Assembly: GCA_002480525.1 (NCBI GenBank)
Contig: DLCH01000076.1
Location: 1 to 37,635, forward strand
Direction of reading: 5' to 3'
Source of the DNA: Gammaproteobacteria bacterium UBA7803
Lineage (GTDB): Bacteria > Pseudomonadota > Gammaproteobacteria > Pseudomonadales > Azotimanducaceae
DNA length: 37,635 nt
The notes under the pieces: generated by a model
The model's database searches: none
What the model saw: the letters and a program-made list of their open reading frames with translations, nothing else
Told to the model about the DNA's origin: nothing
Program-made: the position numbers and the translations under genes
Shown here: positions 17,793 through 25,489 of the stretch, in pieces
Position numbering within the stretch: the first letter of the stretch is position 1
Layout: each line of letters opens with the position of its first letter

Positions 17793-18514
17793 AGAAGCGC
17801 CTTGTCGCCGCTGCCATCGCGGCCATGCTTTGCACCGCCACTGCCCATGCGCAATGGGTCGTGATCGACCCCACCAACCTCGTGCAGAACACGATGACCG
17901 CGATCCGCACGCTGGAGCAGATCAACAACCAGATTCGCCAGCTCCAGAACGAAGCGCAAATGCTGATGAACCAGGCGCGCAACCTCGCCAGCCTTCCATC
18001 CAGCGTGGTCGGCCAGTTGCGCGCCAACCTGGCGACGACCGAGCGGCTGATCGCCCAGGCCCGAGGCTTGGCCTACGACGTGACGAATCTGGATCGGGAG
18101 TTTGCCCGCCTGTACCCGGAGCAGTACGCCGCCACCGTCAGCGGCGACCAGATGTACCGCGACGCCCAGGAGCGGTGGAAGAACACGCTGGGCGGCTTGC
18201 AGACCACCATGCAGATGCAGGCGCAGGTGTCGCAGAACCTGGGCGAAGACGAAAGCGTGCTGGCCGATCTGGTCGGCAAGAGCCAGTCGGCGCAAGGCGC
18301 GTTGCAGGCGATGCAGGCCATGAACCAGTTGCTCGCCTTGCAGGCCAAGCAGTCGATCCAGTCGCAGCGGCTCCAGATCACGCAAGACCGGGCCGCCTCG
18401 CTGGAACTGGCGCGGCAGGCGGCGGCCACCGAGCGCGCCCGCGAAGTGCGGCGGCGCTTCCTCGGGGAAGGCACGCCGTACACGCCGCAGTCCGTCAACT
18501 TCTACCGCGACTGA
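17789..18514 (+). CDS. trbJ: Conjugal transfer protein TrbJ (VirB5-like)
   Basis: This 241-residue periplasmic protein has a signal peptide ending in TATAHA. It is almost fully helical, with coiled-coil-like runs rich in Gln and Asn (TLEQINNQIRQLQNEAQMLM). TrbJ/VirB5 proteins sit at the pilus tip and touch the recipient cell. The C-terminus RRRFLGEGTPYTPQSVNFY is similar to the C-terminus of the EexN-like lipoprotein at 10650-10928, and the next gene is again EexN-like; this is listed as a finding. Confidence 0.93.
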   Translation: MKKRLVAAAIAAMLCTATAHAQWVVIDPTNLVQNTMTAIRTLEQINNQIRQLQNEAQMLMNQARNLASLPSSVVGQLRANLATTERLIAQARGLAYDVTNLDREFARLYPEQYAATVSGDQMYRDAQERWKNTLGGLQTTMQMQAQVSQNLGEDESVLADLVGKSQSAQGALQAMQAMNQLLALQAKQSIQSQRLQITQDRAASLELARQAAATERAREVRRRFLGEGTPYTPQSVNFYRD

Positions 18515-18526
18515 CAGGAGGCCGCC

Positions 18527-18811
18527 ATGCGATGCGTCCTCGTCCTTGGTGCCGTGCTGCTGGCCGCTTGCGGCGAGCAGCCGGCCGACAACCTCGCCGA
18601 TGCCCTGGCCGCCGATCGCGTGCGGCTCAAGGCATTGCGCGCGCAATGCGCGGCCGACCGGCAGGCCACGGGCGAGGACGCTTGCCGCGCCGCCGCCGAA
18701 GCCTTCCGGCGGCGCTTCTTTTCCGGCGAGGCCGGGCCGGATGAATACCAGACGCTGGCCGACCTGCCGCCGATCCCGCCCAGCTTCGAGGAACCGGAGG
18801 GCACGCCATGA
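18527..18811 (+). CDS. Second EexN/TrbK-like entry-exclusion lipoprotein
   Basis: This 94-residue lipoprotein has lipobox LLAAC (Cys15) and the two-cysteine core LKALRAQCAADRQATGEDAC, followed by AFRRRFFSGEAG. It takes the trbK place between trbJ and trbL; TrbK is the exclusion protein of IncP plasmids. The core is a paralogue of the product at 10650-10928, so the element carries two exclusion lipoproteins. The ribosome site ACAGGAGG is strong, and the stop overlaps trbL. Confidence 0.85.
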   Translation: MRCVLVLGAVLLAACGEQPADNLADALAADRVRLKALRAQCAADRQATGEDACRAAAEAFRRRFFSGEAGPDEYQTLADLPPIPPSFEEPEGTP

Positions 18812-20178
18812 ATGACGTGACCATCATCGACCAGTTCCTCAACACCTTCGCCACCTACATCGACTCGGGTTTCGGGCTGCTGCGCGGCGAAGTGGCGTTC
18901 CTCACGGCCACGCTGATCGTCATCGACATGACGATCGCCGGGCTGTATTGGGCCATGAGCCACGCCACCGGCCAAGGCGATGACGTGATCGCCAAGCTGC
19001 TGCGCAAGGTGCTCTACGTCGGTGCCTTCGCCTACATCCTCAACAACTTCAACTGGCTGGCCAGCATCGTGTTCCGCTCGTTCGCGGGGCTGGGCATCAC
19101 CGCCACCGGCTCGGCCATCACGATGGAGAACTTCTTGCAGCCGGGCCGGCTCGCCAAGACCGGCATCGACGCCGGGGCGCCGATTCTGGAGCAGATCGGC
19201 GAGATGGCGGGCTTCCCCGAGGTGTTCGCCAATCTCGATCCCATCGTGGTGATGTTCCTCGCGTGGCTGGTCGTGGTGCTGTGCTTCTTCGTGCTGGCGA
19301 TCCAGCTTTTCATCACGCTGATCGAGTTCAAGCTGACCACGCTCGCCGGGTTCGTGCTGGTGCCGTTCGCGCTGTGGAACAAGACCAGCTTTCTCGCCGA
19401 GAAGGTGCTGGGCAACGTCGTGGCCGCTGGCATCAAAGTGCTGGTGCTGGCTGTGATCGTCGGCATCGGCTCGGGCCTGTTCGCGCAGTTCCAAGTCCAC
19501 CCCGCCGAGCCGAACATCGACCACGCGCTGGTCATCATGCTGGCCTCGCTCACCTTGCTCGCGCTCGGGATCTTCGGCCCCGGCATCGCCACGGGCCTTG
19601 TGTCCGGCGCGCCCCAGCTCGGCGCGGGCGCGATGGCCGGTGCCGCCGTCGGCGCGGCCGGAACGGCAGTGGCTGTCGGTGCTGCCGCGACGGGCGTGGG
19701 CGGCGCGGTGGCCGCTGGCGCGCGCATGGCCCCGGCTGCCGCCAAGCTGGCCGGCAGCGGCGCGCGTGCCGCCACGTCGGCGGCTGGCAGCGCGAAGTCG
19801 GCGTTCCAGGCGGGTTCCGCTGCCGCCGGCGGCGGTGCCAAAGGCGCGATGGCGGGCTTGGGCAACGTCGCCAAGACCGGCGCGCAGTCTGCCGGACGCG
19901 CTGCCGCATCCCGCGCTTCCGCTGCCGGGCAGCGCATGGCCGCACCGTTCCGCGCGGGCTGGAACGGCGACGCTGGCGCGTCAGCCGGCCAGGCCGCCAC
20001 CAGCGAAGCGCCGGCAGGCGCTGCCGCTGCACAGGCGCCCGAGCAGCCCGCTTGGGCCAAGCGGCTGCATCGCCGCCAGCAGCTCACCCACGCCGCGACC
20101 ACCGCTGCCCACGCGCTGCGCGGTGGCGACGGCGGCGGCTCCGGGCAAGGCCCGAGCCTGCGCGGCTCCGACGACTGA
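18808..20178 (+). CDS. trbL: Conjugal transfer protein TrbL (VirB6 family)
   Basis: This is a 456-residue polytopic inner membrane protein. The first 290 residues hold about six membrane segments (for example FLAWLVVVLCFFVLAIQLFI and KVLVLAVIVGIGSGLF). After residue 270 comes a long Ala/Gly-rich low-complexity region and a polar tail, as is typical of TrbL. TrbL forms part of the inner membrane pore for DNA. The start overlaps the eex/trbK-like stop as ATGA. Confidence 0.94.
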   Translation: MNDVTIIDQFLNTFATYIDSGFGLLRGEVAFLTATLIVIDMTIAGLYWAMSHATGQGDDVIAKLLRKVLYVGAFAYILNNFNWLASIVFRSFAGLGITATGSAITMENFLQPGRLAKTGIDAGAPILEQIGEMAGFPEVFANLDPIVVMFLAWLVVVLCFFVLAIQLFITLIEFKLTTLAGFVLVPFALWNKTSFLAEKVLGNVVAAGIKVLVLAVIVGIGSGLFAQFQVHPAEPNIDHALVIMLASLTLLALGIFGPGIATGLVSGAPQLGAGAMAGAAVGAAGTAVAVGAAATGVGGAVAAGARMAPAAAKLAGSGARAATSAAGSAKSAFQAGSAAAGGGAKGAMAGLGNVAKTGAQSAGRAAASRASAAGQRMAAPFRAGWNGDAGASAGQAATSEAPAGAAAAQAPEQPAWAKRLHRRQQLTHAATTAAHALRGGDGGGSGQGPSLRGSDD

Positions 20179-20202
20179 CGCGATTCACAAGGAGAACTGA
20201 CC

Positions 20203-20907
20203 ATGCGATTCAAGAAACCGCAGGTGCGCTACGCCGACACGCCGCAGCCTGCCACGCCGTACCAAACCGCCGGCCAGGTGTGGGACGACCGTATCGGCTC
20301 GGCCCGCGTCCAGGCCAAGAACTGGCGATTCATGGCCTTCGGCTGCCTCACGCTCGCGCTGCTGATGGCCGGCGGACTGGTGTGGCGCTCGGCGCAATCC
20401 ATCGTCACGCCCTACGTCGTGGAGGTGGACAACGCGGGCCAGGTGCGCGCCGTGGGCGAAGCCGCCACGCCGTACCGGCCCAACGATGCGCAGACGGCGC
20501 ACCACATCGCGCGCTTCGTGACGCTGGTGCGCTCGCTGTCCATCGACCCCATCGTCGTCCGCCAGAACTGGCTGGACGCCTACGACTACACGACCGACAA
20601 AGGCGCGGCCGTGCTCAACGACTACGCGCGGGTCAACGACCCGTTCGCGCGCATCGGAAAGGAGTCGGTGACGGTGCAGATCACCAGCGTCGTGCGTGCC
20701 AGCGACACGTCTTTCAACGTGCGCTGGACGGAACGCCGCTACGTCAACGGCGCTGCGGCGGGCCTGGAACGGTGGACGGCCGTGGTGTCCATCGTGCTCC
20801 AGCCGCCGCGCACCGAAGAACGCCTGCGCAAGAACCCGCTGGGCATCTACGTCAACGGCCTTTCCTGGAGCCGCGAGCTGGATTCTTCCGAAGGAGCAAA
20901 ACCATGA
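20203..20907 (+). CDS. trbF: Conjugal transfer protein TrbF (VirB8 family)
   Basis: This 234-residue protein has a short cytoplasmic N-terminus (RFKKPQVRYADTPQPATPYQ), one membrane segment (about residues 43-63) and a periplasmic VirB8-like domain with VRQNWLDAYDYTTDKGAAVL and FNVRWTERRYVNG. It nucleates assembly of the channel. AAGGAG precedes the ATG, and the stop overlaps trbG. Confidence 0.95.
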   Translation: MRFKKPQVRYADTPQPATPYQTAGQVWDDRIGSARVQAKNWRFMAFGCLTLALLMAGGLVWRSAQSIVTPYVVEVDNAGQVRAVGEAATPYRPNDAQTAHHIARFVTLVRSLSIDPIVVRQNWLDAYDYTTDKGAAVLNDYARVNDPFARIGKESVTVQITSVVRASDTSFNVRWTERRYVNGAAAGLERWTAVVSIVLQPPRTEERLRKNPLGIYVNGLSWSRELDSSEGAKP

Positions 20908-21902
20908 ACCTGTCTTTCCGCTTTTACGCTTTGCCGTTGATGCTTGTTGCCCTGGCGGGCTGCGCCACGCAAGGCAAGCCGCCGCCGACCATCTCGCTCG
21001 ATGAGCCGGTGCCGGTGCAGGCCCAGCCGATGCCGGAGCCGCCCGCGCCCGTGGAGGTTGTGGCCGTGCCCGAGGTGCTGCCGATGCCGGCGCAGTTGAT
21101 GCCGGCACCCGAGGCCGAGGACGCCAAGCCCACGCCCGAGCCGGCCGACGAGAAGGTGCGCGTTTCACGCGCCAATGCCGAGGCGCGTGTCGCGCCCACG
21201 CGCGAGGGCTACGTCAACGCGATTCAGGTGTGGCCCTTCACCGATGGCGCGCTGTATCAGGTCTATGCGGCCGTGGGCCGGGTGACGATGGTTGCCTTGC
21301 AGCCGGGCGAGGAGCTGGTGACGGTGGCCGCCGGCGATACCGTGCGCTGGATCGTGGGCGACACGTCCAGCGGCAGCGGTGCCGACTTGCGCGTCAACGT
21401 GCTGGTCAAGCCGATCCGCTCGGGCCTCAAGACCAATCTGGTCATCATCACCAGCCGGAGGACGTACCTGCTGGAACTGACTTCCACGGAAAAGACGTGG
21501 ATGGCGTCGGTGTCCTGGGAGTACCCGCGCGACCGGATGCTGGCCTTGCAGCGCCAGGCGCAAGCGGCCAGCGCCGCCGCGCCGGTGGATAGCGGCCTGT
21601 CGCTGGAGAACCTGCGCTTTCGCTACGCGATCGGCGGCAGCAATCCGTCGTGGAAGCCGCTGCGCGCTTTCGACGACGGGCAGAAGGTCTATATCCAGTT
21701 CCCCGCCGGCATCGCGCAAGGCGAACTGCCGCCGCTGTTCGTGATCGGGCCGGAAGGCGACGGGCAACTGGTGAACTACCGCTTCCGTTCGCCGTACTAC
21801 ATCGTGGATCGCCTGTTTGGCGCGGCAGAGTTGCGCCTGGGCGGTGACAAGGGCGACGTGGTGCGGATCGAGCGCACGGATGGCGTGGCACGGAGGAACT
21901 GA
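20904..21902 (+). CDS. trbG: Conjugal transfer protein TrbG (VirB9 family)
   Basis: This 332-residue protein has a signal sequence with lipobox LAGC, so it may be anchored as an outer membrane lipoprotein; many VirB9 proteins are instead not lipidated and paired with a VirB7. A Pro/Glu-rich linker (about residues 30-90) leads to the VirB9 domain with EGYVNAIQVWPFTDGALYQV and LVIITSRRTYLLEL. It forms the outer membrane core with TrbI. No separate VirB7/TrbH-like gene is seen, so the lipidated TrbG may fill that role. The start is fixed by the ATGA overlap with trbF. Confidence 0.94.
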   Translation: MNLSFRFYALPLMLVALAGCATQGKPPPTISLDEPVPVQAQPMPEPPAPVEVVAVPEVLPMPAQLMPAPEAEDAKPTPEPADEKVRVSRANAEARVAPTREGYVNAIQVWPFTDGALYQVYAAVGRVTMVALQPGEELVTVAAGDTVRWIVGDTSSGSGADLRVNVLVKPIRSGLKTNLVIITSRRTYLLELTSTEKTWMASVSWEYPRDRMLALQRQAQAASAAAPVDSGLSLENLRFRYAIGGSNPSWKPLRAFDDGQKVYIQFPAGIAQGELPPLFVIGPEGDGQLVNYRFRSPYYIVDRLFGAAELRLGGDKGDVVRIERTDGVARRN

Positions 21903-21904
21903 CC

Positions 21905-23179
21905 ATGAGCCAGGACGATACCCCCGACCTCGCCACGCGGCAGGCAGGCAAGGTCGCGCCCGAGGCGGTGGCGCTTCGCGCCCAGCCGCGTGCCGTGACC
22001 CGGTTGAACCGGCGCACGCTGGCCGTCCTCGTCGGCGGCCTGTCGGTCGCCGTGCTCGGGGCCACGATCTGGTCATTGCAACCGCACCGGCGCGGCGCGG
22101 GCGAGCAGACCGAGCTTTACAACGTCGATCGCGTCTCGAAGTCCGAAGGGCTGGACGGCCTGCCGTCCGACTACTCGAAGCTGCCGCCGAAGGTGCCCGA
22201 GCTGGGGCCGCCACTGCCGGGCGATCTTGGCCCGGCCATCGTGAACTCGCAGCAGTCCGCCGTGGCCGCTTACGCGGCCCCCGGCCACGATCCCAACGAC
22301 GCCTTGCGCAAGGAGGCGGAAGCCGCAGCGGCTTCGTCGGTGTTTTTCCGCTCGGGCGGCCAGGGCCAGGCCGCCGCCACGGCCACGGTGGCGCCGCCGG
22401 GTGTGCCTGGTGCTGCCAACACGCTCGCGGCCTTCGACCCGCTCGCGGCTGGGCCGGCCTCGGCGGCGCCCCAGCCTGCCGATCCGACAGCTGTGCAAAA
22501 CCGGCAAGACCAGAAAGAGGCGTTCCTGAAAGGCGGCTCTATGGAAACCCGCAATTCCGGAAACCTGAAAATGCCGGCCTCGCCGTATCAGGTCATGGCC
22601 GGAACGGTGATTGCGGGCGCGCTGGTGACGGGCATCAAGTCGGACTTGCCAGGCGACGTGATCGCCACGGTGACGGAGCCGGTCTATGACTCGGCCACGG
22701 GCAAGTTCCTGTTGATCCCGCAGGGGTCGCGCATCCTGGGTAAATACAACAGCCAGGTCAGCTACGGGCAGAGCCGCGTGCAGGTGGTGTGGAACCGGGT
22801 CATCCTGCCCGATACGTCCTCGCTGACGCTCGACAACCTTGTCGGCACCGATCCAGCCGGCTACGCCGGCCTGGAAGACGACGTGGACTGGCATTGGAAT
22901 CGCATCGTCGCGGGCGCCGTGCTGACGACGCTGCTGGGCGTAGGCGCCGAGTTGGCCGCGCCAGAGAACCGCCAGGACGGCAACCGCATCGTCATCGCGG
23001 GGCGCGACAGCGCCCAGGACAGCATCAATCAGGTGGGTCAGGAGATCACCCGGCGCAACATGGACATCCAGCCGACGCTGACCATTAGGCCGGGCCTGCC
23101 GGTTCGCGTCATCGTGAACCGGGATCTGGTGCTGCGGCCGTGCCAGCCGCTGTTCTTCAACCGGGGAGCTTCCCAATGA
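21905..23179 (+). CDS. trbI: Conjugal transfer protein TrbI (VirB10 family)
   Basis: This 424-residue protein has one membrane segment near residue 45 (TLAVLVGGLSVAVLGATIWS), a Pro/Ala-rich periplasmic linker and a C-terminal VirB10 domain with SPYQVMAGTVIAGALVTGIK, SDLPGDVIATVTEPVYD and LLIPQGSRILGKYNSQVSYG. It spans the envelope and passes energy from the ATPases to the outer pore. It begins 2 bp after trbG and overlaps the DUF2274 gene by ATGA. Confidence 0.96.
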   Translation: MSQDDTPDLATRQAGKVAPEAVALRAQPRAVTRLNRRTLAVLVGGLSVAVLGATIWSLQPHRRGAGEQTELYNVDRVSKSEGLDGLPSDYSKLPPKVPELGPPLPGDLGPAIVNSQQSAVAAYAAPGHDPNDALRKEAEAAAASSVFFRSGGQGQAAATATVAPPGVPGAANTLAAFDPLAAGPASAAPQPADPTAVQNRQDQKEAFLKGGSMETRNSGNLKMPASPYQVMAGTVIAGALVTGIKSDLPGDVIATVTEPVYDSATGKFLLIPQGSRILGKYNSQVSYGQSRVQVVWNRVILPDTSSLTLDNLVGTDPAGYAGLEDDVDWHWNRIVAGAVLTTLLGVGAELAAPENRQDGNRIVIAGRDSAQDSINQVGQEITRRNMDIQPTLTIRPGLPVRVIVNRDLVLRPCQPLFFNRGASQ

Positions 23180-23418
23180 ACACGAAGAAACTGCGGCTAG
23201 GGCCGCTGCCCAAGACCGAGAGCGTCAAGCTGACCTTTGCCTGCCCGGCCAGCTTGAAAGCCGACCTCGACCGCTACGCCGCGCTGCACGCGCAGGCGTA
23301 TGGCGAGGCCGTCGATGCCGAGAAGTTGATCCCGCACATGCTGGAGGCGTTCATGGCGGGGGATCGGGGATTCAGGAAGGGCACCACGACGCGGAGCGTG
23401 CCGTCCAAGCCGACGTGA
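23176..23418 (+). CDS. DUF2274-family small protein at the end of the trb operon
   Basis: This 80-residue protein begins with KLRLGPLPKTESVKLTFACP, continues LKADLDRYAALHAQAYG and ends in a basic tail. I recognise it as the DUF2274 protein that regularly follows trbI in Tn4371-type elements. The pattern of a beta-strand followed by two helices resembles a ribbon-helix-helix fold, so it may be a small DNA-binding regulator; the function is not known. It is coupled to trbI by ATGA and is the last element gene that I can support. Confidence 0.85.
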   Translation: MNTKKLRLGPLPKTESVKLTFACPASLKADLDRYAALHAQAYGEAVDAEKLIPHMLEAFMAGDRGFRKGTTTRSVPSKPT

Positions 23419-23450
23419 TGGCCCTCGAAGCCTGCCCAGCAACATCCATC

Positions 23451-23485
23451 GAACGCGCAGCCCAAGGCTGCGCGTTCTTCATTCT
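23451..23485 (+). terminator. Hairpin at the end of the trb operon
   Basis: A perfect 12-bp inverted repeat (23451-23462 and 23466-23477) with a CAA loop begins 32 bp after the DUF2274 stop. It is followed by TTCATTCT, a weak T-tract, so it can act as a Rho-independent terminator of the long transfer operon. Confidence 0.75.
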
Positions 23486-23575
23486 GGATGCCGCCAAGAG
23501 CCGCCTGGGCTATGATGACAAGACAAGCCCGCCGTCCCTCGGCAATCCAGCACGACACAGTGCGATGTGGCTTTC

Positions 23576-23803
23576 TCTCCCAACGCTCCTATGTGGCTCC
23601 TAGCCCACGAAGCCACACCGCGCCAAAGTGGCCGAGAAAAGAGCTAACCTACTGTCCCATATACGGTTTCAAGTCCTGCGTGATTTGCACAAAGGACTTG
23701 ACACCAGAACTTTTTTGAACCCTCCCGAAGCCGGCCGTGACTCATCGGTTGAGGCGGCAAGACGCCGTCGACAACCGGACAGCCAAGACTTCAGGAGATC
23801 GAC
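23576..23803. other. Gene-free stretch with inverted repeats; probable right end of the ICE
   Basis: No convincing gene lies between 23419 and 23803. Besides the terminator there are an inverted repeat TGTGGCTT (23576-23583) / AAGCCACA (23620-23627), an 8-bp inverted repeat TCAAGTCC (23669-23676) / GGACTTGA (23694-23701) with a 17-base spacer, and the run CTTTTTTGAAC (23709-23719). The stretch is more AT-rich than both sides. Short T-rich attachment sites are, as I recall, usual for Tn4371-type elements, so the T-run may be close to attR. Without the left end the direct repeat cannot be verified. Confidence 0.4.
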
Positions 23804-24565
23804 ATGAAATCAGCACCCTTCGCTTCCAGCCTCGTCTTCGCCGGCATCCTGCTCGCCGGCGCCGCCCAGGCGGAAACCCCCTACTCGGCGTGGAGCCAGT
23901 CCGACGACGACAGCATCAGCGTCGCCGATTCGTTCAACCACTCCGAGCAGTCCAGCTACGAGTCGGCCTGGTCCTCCAGCGTGAGCGAGGACAACGACGT
24001 CGCCGTCGACCTGCGCAACACGCACAGCGAAGACAACGACATCACCAAGGACTTCGACTACACGAGCATCTACGAGACCAGCGAGGACAACGACGTCACG
24101 ACCACCACCACGACCACCGAGGACAACGACGTCGCCGTGGACTTCCAGTTCGCGACCCCGACGCTGACGTCCCACAAGTACCAGGACCAGGACGCCGGTC
24201 ACCAGGCCGACACCTCGGTGCTGGGCTACGCGAGCGGTCACGACACCGCGGTCCAGGGCGGCACGACGATGGTCAGCGCCGGTAACGACGAGACGGTGTA
24301 CTACGGCCCGGCTCTGGTGAACACCAACACCAACCAGCTCCCGCAGAACAACCTGTTCATTCAGGGTTCCAACGGCGCCCCGATCAGCCAGGCCAACACC
24401 TTCGCCGGCCGCGACATGGGTCCGAAGGGCGTGTTCGCGCCGGTGGGCAACACGTCGGTGGGCGTGTCCGGCAACGTCGGCAACCAGTCCGGCGCGTCGG
24501 TGGACCAGAGCGGTGATGCCGCCAACGCCATCTCCGACCCCATGAGCGCCGTGATCAACCGCTGA
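23804..24565 (+). CDS. Secreted cysteine-free acidic repeat protein, first gene of a CsgG-linked locus
   Basis: This 253-residue protein of no family that I recognise has a Sec signal peptide (cleavage after AGAAQA, residue 23). The N-terminal half is Ser/Asp-rich and carries four EDND[VI] units (residues 62, 76, 94 and 106), often continued as AVDL, TKDF or AVDF. A run of seven Thr lies between units three and four. The C-terminal half is Asn/Gln/Gly-rich (NTNTNQLPQNNLFIQGSNG), contains NTFAGRD at 198-204 and ends in GNVGNQSGASVDQSGDAANA. There is no Cys. The ribosome site AGGAGA is good and a strong terminator follows, so its mRNA can be made in excess of the genes behind it. By composition and by the CsgG-like gene downstream it is a candidate fibre or surface subunit; Asp-rich units could instead bind calcium. 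Confidence 0.85.
   Translation: MKSAPFASSLVFAGILLAGAAQAETPYSAWSQSDDDSISVADSFNHSEQSSYESAWSSSVSEDNDVAVDLRNTHSEDNDITKDFDYTSIYETSEDNDVTTTTTTTEDNDVAVDFQFATPTLTSHKYQDQDAGHQADTSVLGYASGHDTAVQGGTTMVSAGNDETVYYGPALVNTNTNQLPQNNLFIQGSNGAPISQANTFAGRDMGPKGVFAPVGNTSVGVSGNVGNQSGASVDQSGDAANAISDPMSAVINR
23987..24133 (+). repeat. Four in-frame EDND repeats within the secreted protein gene
   Basis: The 15-bp unit gaggacaacgacgtc occurs at 23987, 24083 and 24119, and a variant (gaagacaacgacatc) at 24029. Spacings are 42, 54 and 36 bp, all multiples of three, so the frame is kept. The repeat is a protein motif with irregular spacing rather than a simple tandem array. Confidence 0.85.
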
Positions 24566-24586
24566 CCCCGGGCGGAATCCGGTCGC

Positions 24587-24615
24587 AGGAGGGGGCCACG
24601 CGCCCCCTCCTTTTT
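24587..24615 (+). terminator. Strong Rho-independent terminator behind the repeat-protein gene
   Basis: A perfect 10-bp stem AGGAGGGGGC / GCCCCCTCCT with a 5-base loop runs into TTTTT. It separates the first gene from the four that follow. Partial read-through here would give much first-gene mRNA and little mRNA for the rest. Confidence 0.92.
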
Positions 24616-24699
24616 CGCCCGGACGGCCCTCGCCACGGGAACCCTGACGACACCGACCACCGCGGGGCGCCGCTCCCGGTCCATCGAGGAGACCCGACC

Positions 24700-25107
24700 A
24701 TGATCAGACGACTACTCCTGTCAGCCACGCTGATCGCCTGCTGGACCGGCCCGGTGCCGGCGCTGGCGGATCAGGACGCCGACAAAGCGCTGCTGCAGCG
24801 GATCTACCAGATGCGCATGCGGCACGACCAGGAGCGCCAGCAGGCGGAAAACGAGGCGCGCGCCAACGTCCGCCTCGCCACCCAGGGCGGCCAGCCCGGC
24901 GCCGACAGCCCCACGGTCACCCAGATGCGCCAGCAGACCAACGTGCAGCTCGCCCGCTTCGAGCAGCGCTTCCGCTGTCTCGACGTGGACGTCGACAGCA
25001 ACGGCGGCAACACCGTGGTGATCTGCGGCGACAACGCCGGGGACATCTCGGGCAGCAACACGTCCGCCGGCCGCGATCTCCTCACCATCGACGGAGCAGG
25101 ACCATGA
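24700..25107 (+). CDS. Secreted helical protein with NTSAGRD tail, CsgG-linked locus
   Basis: This 135-residue protein has a signal peptide ending in PALA (about residue 23). Residues 24-60 are a charged helix (DKALLQRIYQMRMRHDQERQ), followed by a Gln-rich stretch. Then C93 and C109 flank a DVDVDSNGGNTVVI strand-like segment, and the C-terminus has GDISGSNTSAGRDLLTIDG. The NTSAGRD motif matches NTFAGRD in the repeat protein upstream, which suggests that both are handled by the same partner or built into the same fibre. The family is unknown to me. The stop overlaps the next gene by ATGA. It may be a minor subunit, nucleator or chaperone. Confidence 0.82.
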   Translation: MIRRLLLSATLIACWTGPVPALADQDADKALLQRIYQMRMRHDQERQQAENEARANVRLATQGGQPGADSPTVTQMRQQTNVQLARFEQRFRCLDVDVDSNGGNTVVICGDNAGDISGSNTSAGRDLLTIDGAGP

Positions 25108-25448
25108 AACGCAGCCTGTGGATCGGCGCCGCCCTCGGCGCCCTGCTCGGCGCAGCCACTGCGACGGACGCCGCCGCGGCTCACCCCGCCACTCTGACTC
25201 CGGGGCTAGCGCCCGGTCTCGGCTGGCAGCTCCGGGAGGGATTCGTGGTCCACGCCGAGGACCGCTTCGATCCGATGATCCAGCGGCTGATGGCGGAGCA
25301 GTCTCTCAAGGCGCTGCCGCTGCGCGGCGGCCAGCTCTTCTACATCGTGCCGGTCGACGCCGATCCCCGGCTCGAGGAGATGCAGATCCGCTACCTCGAG
25401 ATCCTGCTGGACCGCCGTGCCGATGAACCTTCCGCGCCGCGGCCGTGA
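25104..25448 (+). CDS. Small secreted protein of unknown family, CsgG-linked locus
   Basis: This 114-residue protein has a signal peptide ending around ATDAAAA (residue 26). The mature part has the pattern WQLREGFVVHAEDRFDPMIQ, then LKALPLRGGQLFYIVPVDAD and a helix LEEMQIRYLEILLDRRAD. No cysteine and no membrane segment are seen in the mature part. Size and place between a putative subunit and the CsgG-like gene are what one would expect of a CsgE- or CsgF-like accessory protein, but no sequence resemblance to either is visible to me. It is coupled to the gene before by ATGA. Confidence 0.8.
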   Translation: MKRSLWIGAALGALLGAATATDAAAAHPATLTPGLAPGLGWQLREGFVVHAEDRFDPMIQRLMAEQSLKALPLRGGQLFYIVPVDADPRLEEMQIRYLEILLDRRADEPSAPRP

Positions 25449-25489
25449 CCCACGACTCGAAGCGCAATCGTTACAGGACGGAACGCACC

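Noticed and set aside
19263..21902. 879-codon open frame on the plus strand
   Set aside because: It runs through trbL, trbF and trbG in another frame and is Arg-rich without motifs; the three trb products are clear.
23987..24133. EDND repeats as RTX calcium-binding nonapeptides or as a CRISPR-like array
   Set aside because: The units lack the GGxGxDxUx pattern and are not nine residues long; as DNA they are coding repeats with irregular spacing and no unique spacers of equal length.
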